This document shows positions 1 to 12,106 of a DNA stretch of 64,000 nucleotides, piece after piece. The DNA is from Amia ocellicauda (lineage: Eukaryota; Chordata; Actinopteri; Amiiformes; Amiidae), in NCBI RefSeq assembly GCF_036373705.1, contig NC_089855.1:4116501-4180500 (forward strand), written 5' to 3'. The notes beneath the pieces were generated by a model. The model saw only the letters and a program-made list of their open reading frames with translations. It ran no database searches and was not told the DNA's origin. Made by a program: the position numbers and the translations under genes. The first letter of the stretch is position 1, and every line of letters begins with the position of its first letter.

Positions 1-68
1 TCAGTGTTTTTTCTAGAAATGTTGTGTGATGTAAACTTCAGTCCTCAGTGACTGCCTAATGAGGTGAA

Positions 69-197
69 CTAATTGCTTTAATTGCCTTTGTGTCCCAGCC
101 TGTAGTTCCCCAGTGGACTGGGACCTGGTATAAAGCTGTGTGTGTTCAATTCAGATCCTCAGTGCAGTGCTTCAGTCTAACTAGACTATCAGAGTCG
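69..197 (+). promoter_or_regulatory. OR-A promoter and noncoding exon 1
   Basis: Two homeodomain-type sites (CTAATTGC at 69-76, TTAATTG at 78-84) are followed by the palindrome CCCAGT-GG-ACTGGG at 109-122 and a TATAAA box at 129-134. A short leader exon would begin about 25-30 nt after the TATA box and end at 197, where the donor CG|GTAAGT starts at 198. The same module lies ahead of every OR gene in the window. Mammalian OR promoters are known to carry homeodomain (Lhx2/Emx2) and Olf/EBF sites. The palindrome is not a clear match to the EBF consensus. The start site and the exon are inferred. Confidence 0.7.
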
Positions 198-832
198 GTA
201 AGTGTCCTGTACTCCTCTTCAGAGCGGATCAGCGTTGTCTCTCATTTTACACTATTTGTGAAGATGCCAAAATGTTCAATATGAGGGATAGCATTAGACA
301 CATCACTCCTACACCCCAGGAATACTGCATACAGTCTGTACACTCAAGCTTCAGGTTCTGTGGTTTGTGTATGAAGGCACATTCTCCAGTGACCCTCTGA
401 TCTGAATCTGACTCCAATAATAACTGGGTTTGGAAAGATTTAAAAAAAAGGGACTGTGCTGTGCAGCCTTGGTAATGCTGCAGAATTGAGAATGTGTCTC
501 TGCTTAATATGTTTGAAAACATGTGTGGATCAATTTGTAGATTATATAATGTTTTCAGCTTTGTTTGCATTGGGTATGCAACCTCTTGTGCTATTGAATG
601 CAGTGCAATTTGCAAAAACGTAATAACATTATATTCTTCCTTCACTTGTTTTTAATGTTATTTAGTGTGACTGATTTGTTTAAGAAACAATATATTTAAA
701 ATGATGAATACATAAATAAATAAAATCTTACAAGGATTATAAAATGTTGTTGCATAATAGCTGGGAGTGCACAATAGTGGTACATTACTGATTATGACTA
801 GAAGACAGACACTGTTACAACTCTGCTGGCAG

Positions 833-857
833 GTAAGGCCTGACACCACTGCTGGGG
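833..857 (+). other. candidate 25-nt micro-exon in OR-A intron
   Basis: A 25-nt segment is preceded by CTCTGCTGGCAG and followed by GTAAGAC. The same length and the same AG/GT borders recur in the other OR introns. It begins with GTAAGG, so it could instead be the gap between two alternative donors. Confidence 0.4.
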
Positions 858-1095
858 GTAAGACACCTTACAAAGCATATATATATTTATACACTATATT
901 TACTATGAATATTTAGCGCTCAGTAGCTGTATTTATAAGAATTTAAATTTTTATTGTATTTCTATAAACGTCTGTTGGGTTGTTTTTTTACCTGCCTGAA
1001 TACATGTTCCTTTCATGTCTGAAACATTGTATATGTCTTGTTCTATTGCATTGCAGGATAATTTCTCATCATTTATGGTGAATTTCAGAAACGCC

Positions 1096-2058
1096 ATGGC
1101 TGATGCAAACTACACAGGATCAATGGTCAGTGAATTCATTATTGTTGGTTTCCCTGGACTGCAGGACAGAGAGAGCAAGGCCATCCTGTTTGCTGTGTTC
1201 CTGATAGTCTACCTTCTAATTTTAATGGGGAATTTTCTCCTTATTACCATATTGGCGGCAGACAGAAGCTTGCACACCCCCATGTACCTAACAGTATGTA
1301 GTCTGGCCATTATTGACATCACCCTTTCTACATGCACTGTACCCACTATGCTAGCTGTCTTCGGTTCTACTCCTCACACTGTCTCCTTCTCAGCATGCTT
1401 CACCCAGACCTACTTCTTTCTGGCTCTGTTGGCTATAGAATGCTTTAACTTACTACTCATGGCTTATGACAGGTATGTGGCCATCTGTCAACCACTCCAC
1501 TACCCAGCCAGGATGACCGTTAGGTTCACTTTGCAACTTATAATTGTTTGTTGGCTGGGAGGGTTCTTGAGCCCAACACTTGCTTTTAGTCTGGCACTCA
1601 CAAGGCGGTTCTGTGGACCCAATAGAGTTCTGCAATGCTACTGTGATTATGCTGGAGTGCTACGCCTGGCCTGTGGAGATGTTCTCTCAATCAGCTATGT
1701 TAGCTTATCTGTTGGGCTGATTGTTATTATCATCCCTCTGTTACTCATTCTGTTCTCCTATGTGAAGATCCTTCTGTCAGTATTGCGTATCTCCAGCTCA
1801 GCGGGAAGAGCCAAGGCCGTGTCCACCTGCAGCTCACACCTGCTGGTCATCTTTGTGTTCTTCCTCATGACTGCAGGGGTCTTCATCTCCTACAGGATTC
1901 CTGGGACCTCAGTGGACATGCGTGTTATGGGTTCTGTGATTCAGAATGTCTTTCCTCCCCTCATGAATCCAATCATCTACTGCCTGAGGACTAAAGAGAT
2001 CAGGGACAGCTTGGTGAAAACCTTGAAAAAGAGCAGTATCTTCCCAGGTAGCAAGTGA
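1096..2058 (+). CDS. odorant receptor OR-A (intact, 320 aa)
   Basis: This is a seven-transmembrane G protein-coupled receptor of the fish odorant receptor family, expected in the membrane of olfactory neuron cilia. It has an N-glycosylation site (N5-Y-T), GN of TM1 at residues 45-46, LHTPMY at 59-64, the disulfide Cys101 and MAYDRYVAIC at 122-131. Extracellular loop 2 carries Cys173, 183 and 193; SY is at 221-222, KAVSTCSSH at 240-248 and NPIIY at 291-295. The start at 1096 is chosen because the MAD(A/T)NYTGS N-terminus is shared by all copies. An in-frame ATG at 1075 also lies in the exon. The acceptor AG is at 1055-1056 (exon 2 starts at 1057), giving an intron of about 859 nt. An AATAAA lies at 2189-2194. 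No disruption is seen. The ligand and OR subgroup are not deducible. Confidence 0.95.
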   Translation: MADANYTGSMVSEFIIVGFPGLQDRESKAILFAVFLIVYLLILMGNFLLITILAADRSLHTPMYLTVCSLAIIDITLSTCTVPTMLAVFGSTPHTVSFSACFTQTYFFLALLAIECFNLLLMAYDRYVAICQPLHYPARMTVRFTLQLIIVCWLGGFLSPTLAFSLALTRRFCGPNRVLQCYCDYAGVLRLACGDVLSISYVSLSVGLIVIIIPLLLILFSYVKILLSVLRISSSAGRAKAVSTCSSHLLVIFVFFLMTAGVFISYRIPGTSVDMRVMGSVIQNVFPPLMNPIIYCLRTKEIRDSLVKTLKKSSIFPGSK

Positions 2059-2406
2059 AATGTTTCAACCTCTTTGTGAAATGATGCGTGCTACAGAAGA
2101 TGAGGCTTTCCTAATCCAGGGGTCAGAGACAAGTTTATATGAGTTACATATGGGATATATTTCAGATATATTTTTGTGTGTAATCCCTAATAAAAATGCA
2201 TATGCTTATTCCACATGAGCAGCCAAGGAAGCTTATCAATAGGACACATAGGGATAAGAGTGAATCCCTGAGACTGAGGAGCCCAATGAGACAGGAGGGA
2301 GCAGCTACAGGTCACCATCAGTTTGAGAGACGTAATTCAAATGTGTTTTGGAGCAGAACTGGTGGTTAATAAAGGAGATTAATTGGTGTTCTAAGCTGAT
2401 TCATGC
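2059..2406. other. A-type OR 3' flank
   Basis: This stretch has no gene. It holds the OR-A 3' untranslated region and flank, including a candidate polyadenylation signal at 2189. Related sequence follows OR-C and the chimeric OR, and recurs at 4062-4175 and 36960-37350, so it travels with A-type OR duplications. Confidence 0.6.
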
Positions 2407-3010
2407 CTATGAATTCCCAATGTATCTGATGTGATCATTCTTTGGCATGATCATTTGCAAAAATAAAAGTTCAACCAAGTAAGCTGATGTGTATATTATT
2501 ATTTTGAACAGTAGTTGTAATAGTGGCAATTGCAGAACAGGTTCACAATCATTTATCTTGGTAGCCTTGGCAGTGGATGAAACAAACGAAGGGGCACTTC
2601 TGTCTGAAGGGGGTGGGGGGGGGTTGCAGTTTATGGCATGGATCGGGGTGGGGCGATCGGGACACATAGGGCACTTCAAGGAAACAAGGAAAAAAGGGAA
2701 GGGGAATGAAAAGAGGTGGTTCGCATTGTTCAGTCCAAAATGAAAAATTTCCTTAAGGGTGATTTCATCAAAATCCACCTGATTGGCCAGGGTGCAGAAA
2801 TCCTTAATATATTCTTCTAAGGAATGGTTTCCCTGGTGTAACCCGAGGAGGAGCACTGCTGGGTCCATGTTGACGGCGAAGTGTTCTGTCACGGTCTCTC
2901 AGGGAGGACCGCAGTTCACAGGAGTTAAGGACCCAGGTGCAGTGCTTGTACAGGCAGCTGACAGGACAAAGGGGCTAGACGAGGACGTGGTCGAGGTCAT
3001 GGGCGATGGT
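2407..3010 (-). pseudogene. Ty3/gypsy-like gag fragment with leader
   Basis: On the minus strand a leader (3010 to about 2893) contains a GACCCAGG-type motif and runs into an ATG and a gag-like segment reading MDPAVLLLGL, then LEEYIKDFCTLANQVDF. This matches the style of fish Ty3/gypsy gag proteins (a run of 'LRQG...YV.DF' followed by 'FGLN'). The frame soon degrades into a low-complexity Pro/Ser stretch and no protease or reverse transcriptase follows. It is a truncated 5' fragment of an old element. The family call comes from motif style only. Confidence 0.55.
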
Positions 3011-4061
3011 CAAGAATGAGAAGGCTGAGCATACAAATTCAAACACGGATGTCATGAATGACAAGAATTTCATGTATTTGTCAGGGAGACAGTTGCACTG
3101 CCTGTGAAACAGATTTCACCCGAACCGCTGACGATTCAGGGTGAAGTCATTCTGATATAAAGGATCTTGAGAGGCACTCAAGTAACTATTTTAATGAATT
3201 CAAGATCTTGCATCGTTTTGTGTTAATGCTTAACACATATATGATACTGTGATATATTGTTTGATTTAATTAATTAATTAGAATCTCTGCATAAAGGTTT
3301 GGACATTCTATTGGTCTTGAAGGAGAATATCATCTGTGTAAAGGAGTATAGAACAGAAACATTTGACAGAACACAAAATTGTTCATATAGTAGCGATATT
3401 GAGCCTCACTAAGAGGCCTGGGCCTTTTAGGGATGCAGTAAGATCGCTGCATTGTGGGGTGGGAGAAAGGGGTTTGAGTCTCTGTTGTGGCCGGAACCCC
3501 CGAGTTGTTACAATATAAAAAAAAAAAAAAACATTTTTTTTCATGTATGGTCTTTAAACAGTCCTCCTGTAAATGCTTATTTTGAAGTGAATGCATGTAT
3601 TGCAGATGCAGTCAAAATCACAATCCATATGATACATATGAGTTAATTCATGTTCATCAATATTATTATTACTGTGTGTTGTTACTTGTGTAATCGGTAG
3701 TACATGTAAATAGTTTAATTAAATGAAAGGATGCTGATCTGATAAAATACAGCCAAAATGTTGCAATGGTCAAATTGGTTTAATTTATCATTACTGATAT
3801 TGTTTTATTAGTAAGTACTTTGGATTGGCCTAGGACTTCGAACTGGAGTTTTAATTTTTATCTGGTATCAAATATCAGAAGAAATAATAATTGCTGAATA
3901 AAGTCCTGTTATCTAGTGACCCCCACACATACACATGTGTGATGTGAGGTCTGACTTGGGACCCTGAGGACAGACTCACAGAAAAAACATCAAATACATC
4001 AATTGGGGGGTTAAATATAAATATTTTAGGAGTCATAGGCATAGGTTTGGGGGGGACGGGG
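3011..4061. other. AT-rich stretch, no gene seen
   Basis: No coding sequence is recognisable. The only structure noted is a possible SINE relic at about 3405-3535. The 3' part contains G-rich runs near 4050-4075. Confidence 0.5.
3405..3535 (+). repeat. possible tRNA-derived SINE relic
   Basis: A GC-richer block contains GGTTTGAGTCTC at about 3470, which resembles an RNA polymerase III B box, and ends in a run of about 15 A residues after 3517. The A box is not convincing. This is a weak call. Confidence 0.25.
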
Positions 4062-4175
4062 GGGATGGGGGGTACTGAGGAGCCCCATGAGACAGGAGGG
4101 AGCAGCTACAGGTCACCATCAGCTTGTAAGATGTTATTTAAATTTGTTTTGGACCGGCATTGGTGGTTAATAAAA
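4062..4175. repeat. partial copy of A-type OR 3' flank
   Basis: The sequence around GAGACAGGAGGGAGCAGC matches the OR-A flank near 2290. It is interrupted at about 4176 by the 3' end of a CR1 element, which marks a CR1 insertion or a junction. Confidence 0.6.
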
Positions 4176-4900
4176 GAACATAAGAACATAAGAAAGTGTA
4201 CAATCGAGAGGAAGCCATTCGACCCATAGTGCTCATTTGGTGTCCATTAATAACTAAGTGATCCAAGGATCCTATCCAGTCTAATTTTAAATGTTCCCAA
4301 GTTTTCAGCTTCTACCACATCGCTGGGGAGTTTGTTCAGATTGTGACAACTCTCTGTGTGAAGAAGTGTCTCCTGTTTTCTGTCTTAAATGCCTTGAAGC
4401 CCAATTTCTATTTGTTTACCCGGGTGCATGTGTCCCTGCTGATCTGGAAAAGCTCCTCTGGTTTGATGTGGTCGATGCCTTTCATGATTTTGAAGACTTG
4501 AATCAAATCTCCACTTCTACACTCAATTCTCAATTCTACACTTTTGACAATATACCCTAGCATTCTGTTTGCCTTTTTTATTGCTTCCCCACATTGTTTG
4601 GATGGAGAAAGTGAGGAGTCCACATAGACTCCTAGGTCTTTCTCATGCGTTACTTCATCTAGTTCTATTCCTCCCATAGTGTAATTTTAGTGGACATTTG
4701 TGTTACCTGCATGTATTACCTTGCACTTGTCCACATTGAATTTCATCAGCCAGGTGTCGGCCCACAACTGAATATTATCTAAGTCCCTTTGAATAACCTG
4801 TGCTGCCGACATTATATCTGCTAAACCACCTATTTTAGTATCATCTGCAAATTTGACAATTTTGCTAACTATCCCAGAGTCCAGATCATTAATATAGATT
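4176..4900 (-). mobile_element. CR1-type LINE, 3' fragment (CR1-a)
   Basis: The + strand begins with AACATAAGAAC-type 8-mer repeats, the reverse complement of the CR1 3' tail. On the minus strand the C-terminal part of the reverse-transcriptase ORF can be read, including MGGIELDEVTHEKDLGVYVD and DLIQVFKIMKGIDHIKPEEL. The frame is broken. The element is 5'-truncated, as is usual for LINEs, and closely related to the copies at 10.2, 16.4 and 18.4 kb. Confidence 0.85.
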
Positions 4901-7321
4901 ATGCTAGAACAAATATGTATAATTCATTCATTACAAAGCATTGGCTTTGTTACCACATACAATTTTAGAACTAGTTTTTTCACACAATTCCCATATACAA
5001 TAATACAATACACCATAGTAGCAATATTCAGTGTGTACCCACTGAAAGTTACATTAAACATCAAATATCATTTCACATTTCAGTCATACAGCCAAACAGC
5101 ACAATTCTCTAAATCCAGCAGTCACTCTATTTAACTATGGAAAGGATGGTTAATGAAGTGGGCTGCACCACTAAGAGTGGAGGCCAATGCGAGAGGGGAC
5201 AATATGTACTTTGCTGTGTCATGGCATATGGGTAGAGAACCTGTGGAATAAATGTGAGGGATATTGAAGAAACCCTCTTAAATTTACGAAAATGGCAGCG
5301 CAGGAGTTGTGTGTCTCTTATCTCTCTCTCTCAGTCTTTTCCTCTCAGTCCTCTCAGGCTGCTTGTCTGAGCGGGGGAGCTCAGGCCACCAACAGTTTCA
5401 CACCCCTATCCCCCCTTTTCTGGGGGGTGGATCCATTCCTAATTGATAGGGTATTTCTGTTTGTGAAAGGACTATTTCCATACAGTTTCATGTATTTAGA
5501 GTTATCCCTTCAGTAACTTCCTTATCTTCCCTCATATTCCATTCAAGCACCATCAGAAACTCTTGTGCTAAAAGTGGCAGCACATTTGTCTCACACATAC
5601 CAAACTCTCCTTTCTCAACCTTATCAACTTTCAAACCCTCTTCAATTTTGGTTAACATCGCTCTGCATCCTAACAGCTGTTCTTTCTCCTATTCCTAATC
5701 TCTTACAAGAAATGTACTCAGTTTTTTTATCAATATGTATTATTTATATTTATATGTATGTCACTCCATTATTTTGTTTAATGAATTAATACTACCTCTA
5801 ACAAAATATTTTAGGAAAATAAGCTTTTTCATTGATCTCAATAATGATTTCCAGGTACCACAGGAAAACAAATTTGCAAGAAATGTATCGATTGTTTCAG
5901 CTTCCTCCTATTGAAGTCCAATCTACACCGGTACAGGTTCAGAAGAACTGTTCCCAAAGCCAGATTGAACTGATCAATAGGTCATTTCTTACCTGTGTAT
6001 TTAGGGATCTTATTTCTGGGGATTTAAAACTCTTCATTGTGGAACTCATAGCTACCAAATGACCACATTTTTAATTTCCTGGAGCACCTGGTTATCTATG
6101 TATCCATATCTAGGAAACCTTCACAGAATTTTGCTGTTTTCTCAGATTCCCATTTCAAAAATTTGCTGTAATTCAATTTTCAACATTTAATTTTTTATTT
6201 CTGGTTTCAATTCAGATTTTTCATTTTCTCCTTTAAATTATTCATTATTAATTTAGTTCACTTATTCAATGCTTGTAATTTTATATTTCTGTAGTATCCT
6301 TAAAATTCTTACCCTTTGCCTACTTCACTCATGTTAAATCCAAGGTCTAATTTTAACTTTTATTTCAGGTATTTTTTGCTAGCCACCAATAACCAAACAT
6401 TTCTGAAAGTTAGACTATAATATGCCTCTAATCTGCTTGCATTCTCCTGCCTGGATTTTACATCAGGCTGTCTGTCTCATATTTCCTGTTTTCACAGGCT
6501 GTCAGGGCTGTACAGCCACCAGTCTCTCTGCTCGGTGCTGCTCATGTGGATTCCAGCATTTTGTTTTCTTTAATTTGACTTCACAGAATTTGTCCATAAT
6601 ATGATTTTAAATATACAAATCCTTGTCCTTTTGGGTCTTAGAGAACACCATGACTATTTATTTATTATTATTACTATTATTAATCTATTTATTTAGTGTT
6701 TGTTTATTATGTATTACTTTAACATTATTCTTATAATAGAATATATTATTTATTTCTTATTTCTGATGCCTTATGCACTCTGTATACAGTTAAATGTTTA
6801 GATCCTCATGAATCTGTTGTTAAAACATAATTAACTGCATAATTTTAAATTTAATTCTGAAATTATTGGTTACTTCAGTTCTTAGTCTTATTCTGGACTA
6901 TGCACAATATTAAAAATACACTGCATACAAAACATAGATATTTACCTTACATAACCTTCAGACTATACATACACATAAACACACAAAGCACATACACAGT
7001 TATATCCAAAGATAATTCAGATATCAGATTTGTGGCATATTTTATTGACAGTATCTCAAGCAGCCCTTATCATTTATTTATTTATGTTATTTATTTATTT
7101 ATTAAGCTTCTTATTATTTAGAATAACATGTAAAATTATATCTATTATTTCACTATTTCTGTGTTTTCTTGATCCATAGCGATCAATTTCTTCTCTAAAT
7201 TCTTATTATTCAGACTAAGAATTATACAGACGTTGTTGGTTTTTATCTTGTTTTTACCTGGAAGTCCAGTCAGGATCCCACTCTGTCTTTACCATTTTAA
7301 CTTTAACATTTTAAAACTTCT
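4901..7321. other. 2.4 kb AT-rich stretch, no gene seen
   Basis: Only short frames with no recognisable domain are present. There are simple TTA/TTTA tracts around 6655-6730 and 7070-7110. I see no supported gene, RNA or mobile element here. Confidence 0.5.
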
Positions 7322-8002
7322 CTTGTATGAATTCACATACAGACATGTCGTATGATGCCACTCCCGGGAGTTGAGGCAAGTTCAGATCCTGTTCGTGACG
7401 CCAAGTGAAGAACCCAGTTTTGATGCACAGAGGATAACATGTATTTATTTTACATGCCAGGCCTGAGAGGCTCTGACATGGAAGCTCTCCACCTGAGCAG
7501 AGTCTCTCTCTGAACAACAGAAGTGGACAGCTTTTATACAATGCATGACATGTGGTGTGTGGGCAGGGTCAGTCACAGGTTTAGCAAAGTGTTGTCTTGA
7601 GGTCAGGGCCCTGACCCTTGTAATGTTTGTGGTTGTTCCTGAGGAAGGGGGTCATCATGGAAGCAGGTGTTTTCCTGTTATGGCATACAAACTGCCCAAT
7701 CTCACAGTTTTCTTTAACAATGGAAAATGAGGTAATCAATCACTATAATGTAACATCTTCAGCCGTGAAAGAAGAACAGGAAACCACAAACAAACACTAA
7801 GCAAACTGGTATCTGTGGGCTATTTATCTGTTTGGGTGTTCCTCTTATCATAAACAGAAGTCAAAGTGGAGAGAACAATGTCTAGAGAATATGCCCTGAA
7901 CAAATGCCTGTTGCTAGCTCAATAAACCTAATTTGCTCAATCTGCATATTATTATTAATATAAAACATTATAAAGTTTATATAAAACATTACAGACTCTT
8001 CA
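7322..8002 (-). mobile_element. retroviral-type LTR with leader remnant (LTR1-a)
   Basis: Read on the minus strand, the LTR runs from 8002 (TGAAGAGTCT) to 7406 (GGTTCTTCA). It contains a TATAAAAGC promoter near 7536 and an AATAAATAC polyadenylation signal near 7445. It is followed by TTGGCGTCACGAACAGG, which has the form of a tRNA primer-binding site. After about 80 nt of leader the element is lost; no gag, pol or env follows. A related LTR without its left end lies at about 30465-30772, and a fragment at 54281-54608. It is described only as a truncated endogenous LTR element. Confidence 0.65.
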
Positions 8003-8214
8003 GTATGTTAAGCATCAGAGTGGACACCCCCCCTCATAATGATGCCCCCCTTAATTAATTATGTTATTTTGCTTAATGCTTGAATAAGACTGTATGAAAT
8101 TTTAAATACATACTGCACACTCACATATCCTGTAATGCAGATATATTCAGGGATTAAAAGATGGTTTTGTAACTGCAGGAATTGTTTAGACAGCTCAGAG
8201 GTCATAGATAAGGT

Positions 8215-9875
8215 GCGCACAGTATGTGCCTCCTCCAAGCGACCGTTCCTGATCTTCTCCCCTTCTTTTCCTTCCCCCTCAACTCCTCACTCCTCTCTGG
8301 CTGTTTCCCCTCAGCATTCAAACAAGCTGCTGTCATCCCACTCCTCAAGAAACCAACCCTTGATGCCACCTCTCCTCAGAACTACCGCCCTGTCTCCCTA
8401 CTCCCCTTCCTCTCAAAGACTCTCGAGCGGGCGGTCCACTGTCAGCTATCTGAGTTTCTGTCCCAACACTCACTCCTTGATCCTCTGCAATCCGGCTTCC
8501 GCACAGCTCACTCCACTGAAACTGCTCTCCTGGCAGTCACTGACTCCCTACCTGATTCTCCTCCTACCTCAGTGACCGGTCCTACCAAGTGAAATGGCGA
8601 GGTTCCTCATCCACCCCCCAACCTCTCCTCACAGGCGTACCCCAAGGCTCTGTCCTGGGCCCGCTCTTGTTCTCTCTCTACACTCGCTCCCTGCGCCCCC
8701 TCATCGCATCCCATGGCTTCTCCTACCACTTCTATGCTGATGATGCCCAGATCTTCCTGTCTTTTCCCTCTTCTGACCCTCTCATCCCCTCACGCATCTC
8801 TTCCTGCTTGTCTGCTATTTCCGCCTGGATGCACTCGCACCACCTTAAGCTCAACCTCTCCAAATCGGATCTCCTCTTTTTCCCCCACTCTTCCTCACCT
8901 TCTGCTGACCTCCCCATCTCGATCCCTTTGGAATCCACCACACTCTCTCCTTCTTCTTCCGCTAAAAATCTAGGAGTCACCATTGATCCTGCGCTCTCCT
9001 ACACCCAGCACATCAACACGCTGACGCGCACCTGCAGATTCTTCCTGAGCAACATACGCCGAATCCGTCCCTTCCTCACCAACTACTCGACTCAACTGCA
9101 GCTCCCTCCTGGCCGGCCTGCCTGCAACTACTACCCGCCCGCTCCAGCTCATCCAGAATTCTGCGGCTCGTCTGGTATTCTCTGCCACGATTCGCACACG
9201 CTACTCCACTGCTACGCTCCCTCCACTGGCTCCTGATACCGGCACGCATTCAGTTCAAGACATTGATCCTCACCAACCGCTGTCTCGACCACACTGCACC
9301 AAGCCACCTTCAGACACTCGTCTCTCCATACCTTCCCTCCAGACCACTGCAGTCTTCCAGTGCAAGAAGACTATCTCTACCTCCTCTCCACTCTCCTTCC
9401 ATCAGACCCCGCTCCTTCTCATCCCTGGCCCCCAAATGGTGGAACGACCTGCCCACCAAAGTCAAAACAGCAGAGTCCTTGACCTCATTCCGGCACTAAC
9501 TCAAGACACATATTTTCAGACAGTACTTATAATATTAGTCCTTTTAACCCCTGTCAGATAGAACTTCACAGATTGTTATTATGCTTCTTGCATTTTTAAT
9601 TTGTTTCCTCCTTGCTCCCTTTCCCATAGCCCATGACTGTGACCCTACATCTTGACAGCACTTAGCTTTTACCATCCTGGATGTAGGACCTCACTTACTG
9701 TATGTGCCTGTGTAAATTGTAAATTAGAAGTTGTAAAATGTATTATATTTTGAATTGCTATGTTTTATGTAAATTGAATTTGTAATGATTGATGCCTTTA
9801 TTGAATTGTATTTTTGCACTTATTATGTTGTAAGTCGCCCTGGATAAGGGTGTCTGCCAAGAAATAAAAAGAATA
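8215..9875 (+). mobile_element. L2-type LINE, degraded (L2-a)
   Basis: Reverse-transcriptase motifs of the L2 clade are readable across several frames: [27 protein letters not shown], then [16 protein letters not shown] and the catalytic FYADDAQIF near 8735. Frames run about 8224-8592, 8589-9236 and 9263-9499 and are separated by frameshifts. The block between them that normally holds the first catalytic Asp ([10 protein letters not shown] in the copy at 36.2 kb) is deleted. The 3' end near 9830-9870 has the TGTAAGTCGCCCTGGATAAG motif typical of fish L2 tails. The element is inactive. Confidence 0.85.
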
Positions 9876-10208
9876 ATACATAATAATAATGTGTCATCAG
9901 GAGTAGACCAAGGTTGCAATGTGACAGGAGTGCTGATTACATGTGCTCCTGTGTTTGTTATTTCAGATTTAAAGAAGAAAATAAACCCCTTTTAAATCTA
10001 AGCATGCCTGAAAGTTGCTGTTATTTTTCAGGTGTGCAACAGAAACAAGCTACTATACTTGAATGTCCAAACAAAAACTTTTACTTGTATTCAGTCTCAG
10101 GGTTTCCAGGGTCATCTTACATGATGAAAAAAAATGCTTCTGATCATGTAACAACCTGGCATTGGTTTATTAGACTGTTAGCCTGGAGTAATCTCAGGGT
10201 AATCTCGC
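9876..10208. other. upstream flank of OR-B unit
   Basis: The part from about 10040 to 10200 resembles 23130-23265 upstream of OR-C (shared CTGGCATTGGTTTATTAGAC). It is therefore duplicated OR-unit flank, split from the rest of the unit by the CR1 copy that follows. No gene is seen. Confidence 0.55.
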
Positions 10209-11034
10209 AATGTCGGCAGCACAGGTTATTCAAAGGGACTTAGATAATATTCAGTTGTGGGCTGACACCTGGCAGATGAAATTCAATATGGACAAGTGCA
10301 AGATATTACATGCAGGTACCAAAAATGTCCACTATAATTACACTATGGGAGGAATCGAACTAGATGAAGTAACGCATGAGAAAGACCTAGGAGTCTATGT
10401 GGACTTTCTCCATCCAAACAATGTAGGGAAGCAATAAAAAAGGCAAACACAATGCTAGGGTATACTGTCAAAAGTGTAGAATTGAGAACAAGGGCAGTGA
10501 TGTTCAGACTGTATAATGCACTAGTTAGAGCTCATCTGGATACTGTGGACAGTTCTGGGCTCCACACTTCCAGAAAGATATCGCTGCTCTAGAGGCAGTT
10601 CAGAGGAGAGCAACCAGACTTATTCCAGGTCTGAAGGGAATGTCCTACTGAGAGACTGAGGGAACCAAACCTTTTCACCCTGGAACAGAGGAGAACACAT
10701 GGGGACTTGATCCAAGTCTTCAAAATCATGAAAGGCATCGACCTCATCAAACCAGAGGAGCTTTTCCAGATCAGCAGGGACACACGCACCCGGGGACACA
10801 CATGGAAATTTGGCTTCAAGGCATTCAAGACAGAAAACAGGAGACACTTCTTCACACAGAGAAGCGTCACAATCTGAACAAACTCCCCAGTGATGTGGCT
10901 GAAGAGACAATTTGGGAACATTCAAAAACAGACTGGACAGGATCCTTGGATCACTCAGTTATTAATGGACACCAAACGAGCACGATGGGGTGAATGGCCT
11001 CCTCTCGATTGTAAACTTTCTTATGTTCTTATGT
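10209..11034 (+). mobile_element. CR1-type LINE, 3' fragment (CR1-b)
   Basis: It encodes the C-terminal reverse-transcriptase region (RDLDNIQLWADTWQMKFN, GGIELDEVTHEKDLGVYVD) with frameshifts. It ends in the CR1-style tail TTCTTATGTTCTTATG at about 11020-11034. It interrupts the OR-B upstream flank; the unit homology resumes at about 11040. Confidence 0.85.
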
Positions 11035-11262
11035 AGCAGCCTGAAACTACAGAACTGAAGACTTTGTATGTGTATTACGCAGCAAGAACTGGGTTTTACC
11101 CTTGTGATAGAATATACAACACAGGGTTAAAACAATGTTACAGCCCGAAATGTGTCTGTACAAATAGGTCAAAAAGTTTCCTGTTCACCATGTCAGTGTT
11201 TTCCTTTAGAAATGTTGTATGATGTAAACTTTCAGTCCTCAGTGACGGCCTAATGAGTTGAA

Positions 11263-11371
11263 TTAATTGCCATTGTGTCCCAGCCTGTAGTTCCCCAGAG
11301 GACTGGGACCTGGTATAAAGCTGTGTGTGTTCAATTCAGGTCCTCAATCCAGCGCTGGATCATCAGAGTCG
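11263..11371 (+). promoter_or_regulatory. OR-B promoter and noncoding exon 1
   Basis: The module holds one TTAATTGC homeodomain site, the palindrome with one mismatch (CCCAGAGGACTGGG) and TATAAA at 11314-11319. The donor CG|GTAAGT is at 11371/11372. The second TAATTG site present in the other copies is deleted here. Confidence 0.7.
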
Positions 11372-11802
11372 GTAAGTGTCCTGTACTCCTCTTCAGAGCG
11401 GATCAGCATTGTCTCTCATTATTACACGATTTGAGAAGATGCTAGGGAATACTCGCCAATAACCCTCTTATCTTTATATGTCTGAGATCATGGGTGGATC
11501 AGTTCATGGATTATATATATTTTTTGCATTGGGTGTGCAACCTCTTCTGCTATTGAATGCAGCAAAATTTGCTAAAACTTTAATTCAACTCTACCTTAAC
11601 TTGTTTTCATAGTTACATAGTAAGATTGTTTTTTTTTTTTTTACAAAATAATATATTTAAAAATATAAAAACATTAAAATAAAAAAACTCTTACAAGGAT
11701 GAAAAAATTTGGTTGAATAATAACTGGGAGTGCACAATAGTGGTACATTAATGATAGTGACTAGAGGACAGACACATTCATATTTCTGCTGGCATTTCAC
11801 AG

Positions 11803-11827
11803 GTAAGGTCAGCCACCACTGCTGGAG
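11803..11827 (+). other. candidate 25-nt micro-exon in OR-B intron
   Basis: It is preceded by GGCATTTCACAG and followed by GTAAGAC. Length and borders match the other OR introns. A further donor-like AAG|GTAGGT lies at 11896/11897. Confidence 0.4.
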
Positions 11828-12106
11828 GTAAGACACCTTACAAAGATATTGTTACCACAGAAGCAAGAACCTTCATATTGACTGCTCAACAACAAGGTAG
11901 GTTCATGTCATTTTAAATATTCTAGAGGTACAGTATCTATATGTATGGGAATTTAGATTCTATAAGAAGAGTACAAATTAATTTGGGTGATAACCTTCTG
12001 ATGATCAACTCTGATCCACTTATTGTATTTGTCATTGTCTTCTGTTTTTTTTTTTTTTACCTGCCTTAATGCATTGTCCTTTCATGTCCTAAATATTGTG
12101 TGTATA

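Noticed and set aside
1015..1095. In-frame extension of OR-A upstream to 1015
   Set aside because: It crosses the splice acceptor at 1055-1056 and reads into intron sequence. Paralogues share only the MAD(A/T)NYTGS start.
4047..4230. 60-codon frame starting MGGTGGMGG
   Set aside because: It is a G-rich run followed by OR flank and a CR1 tail; no biological start or domain.
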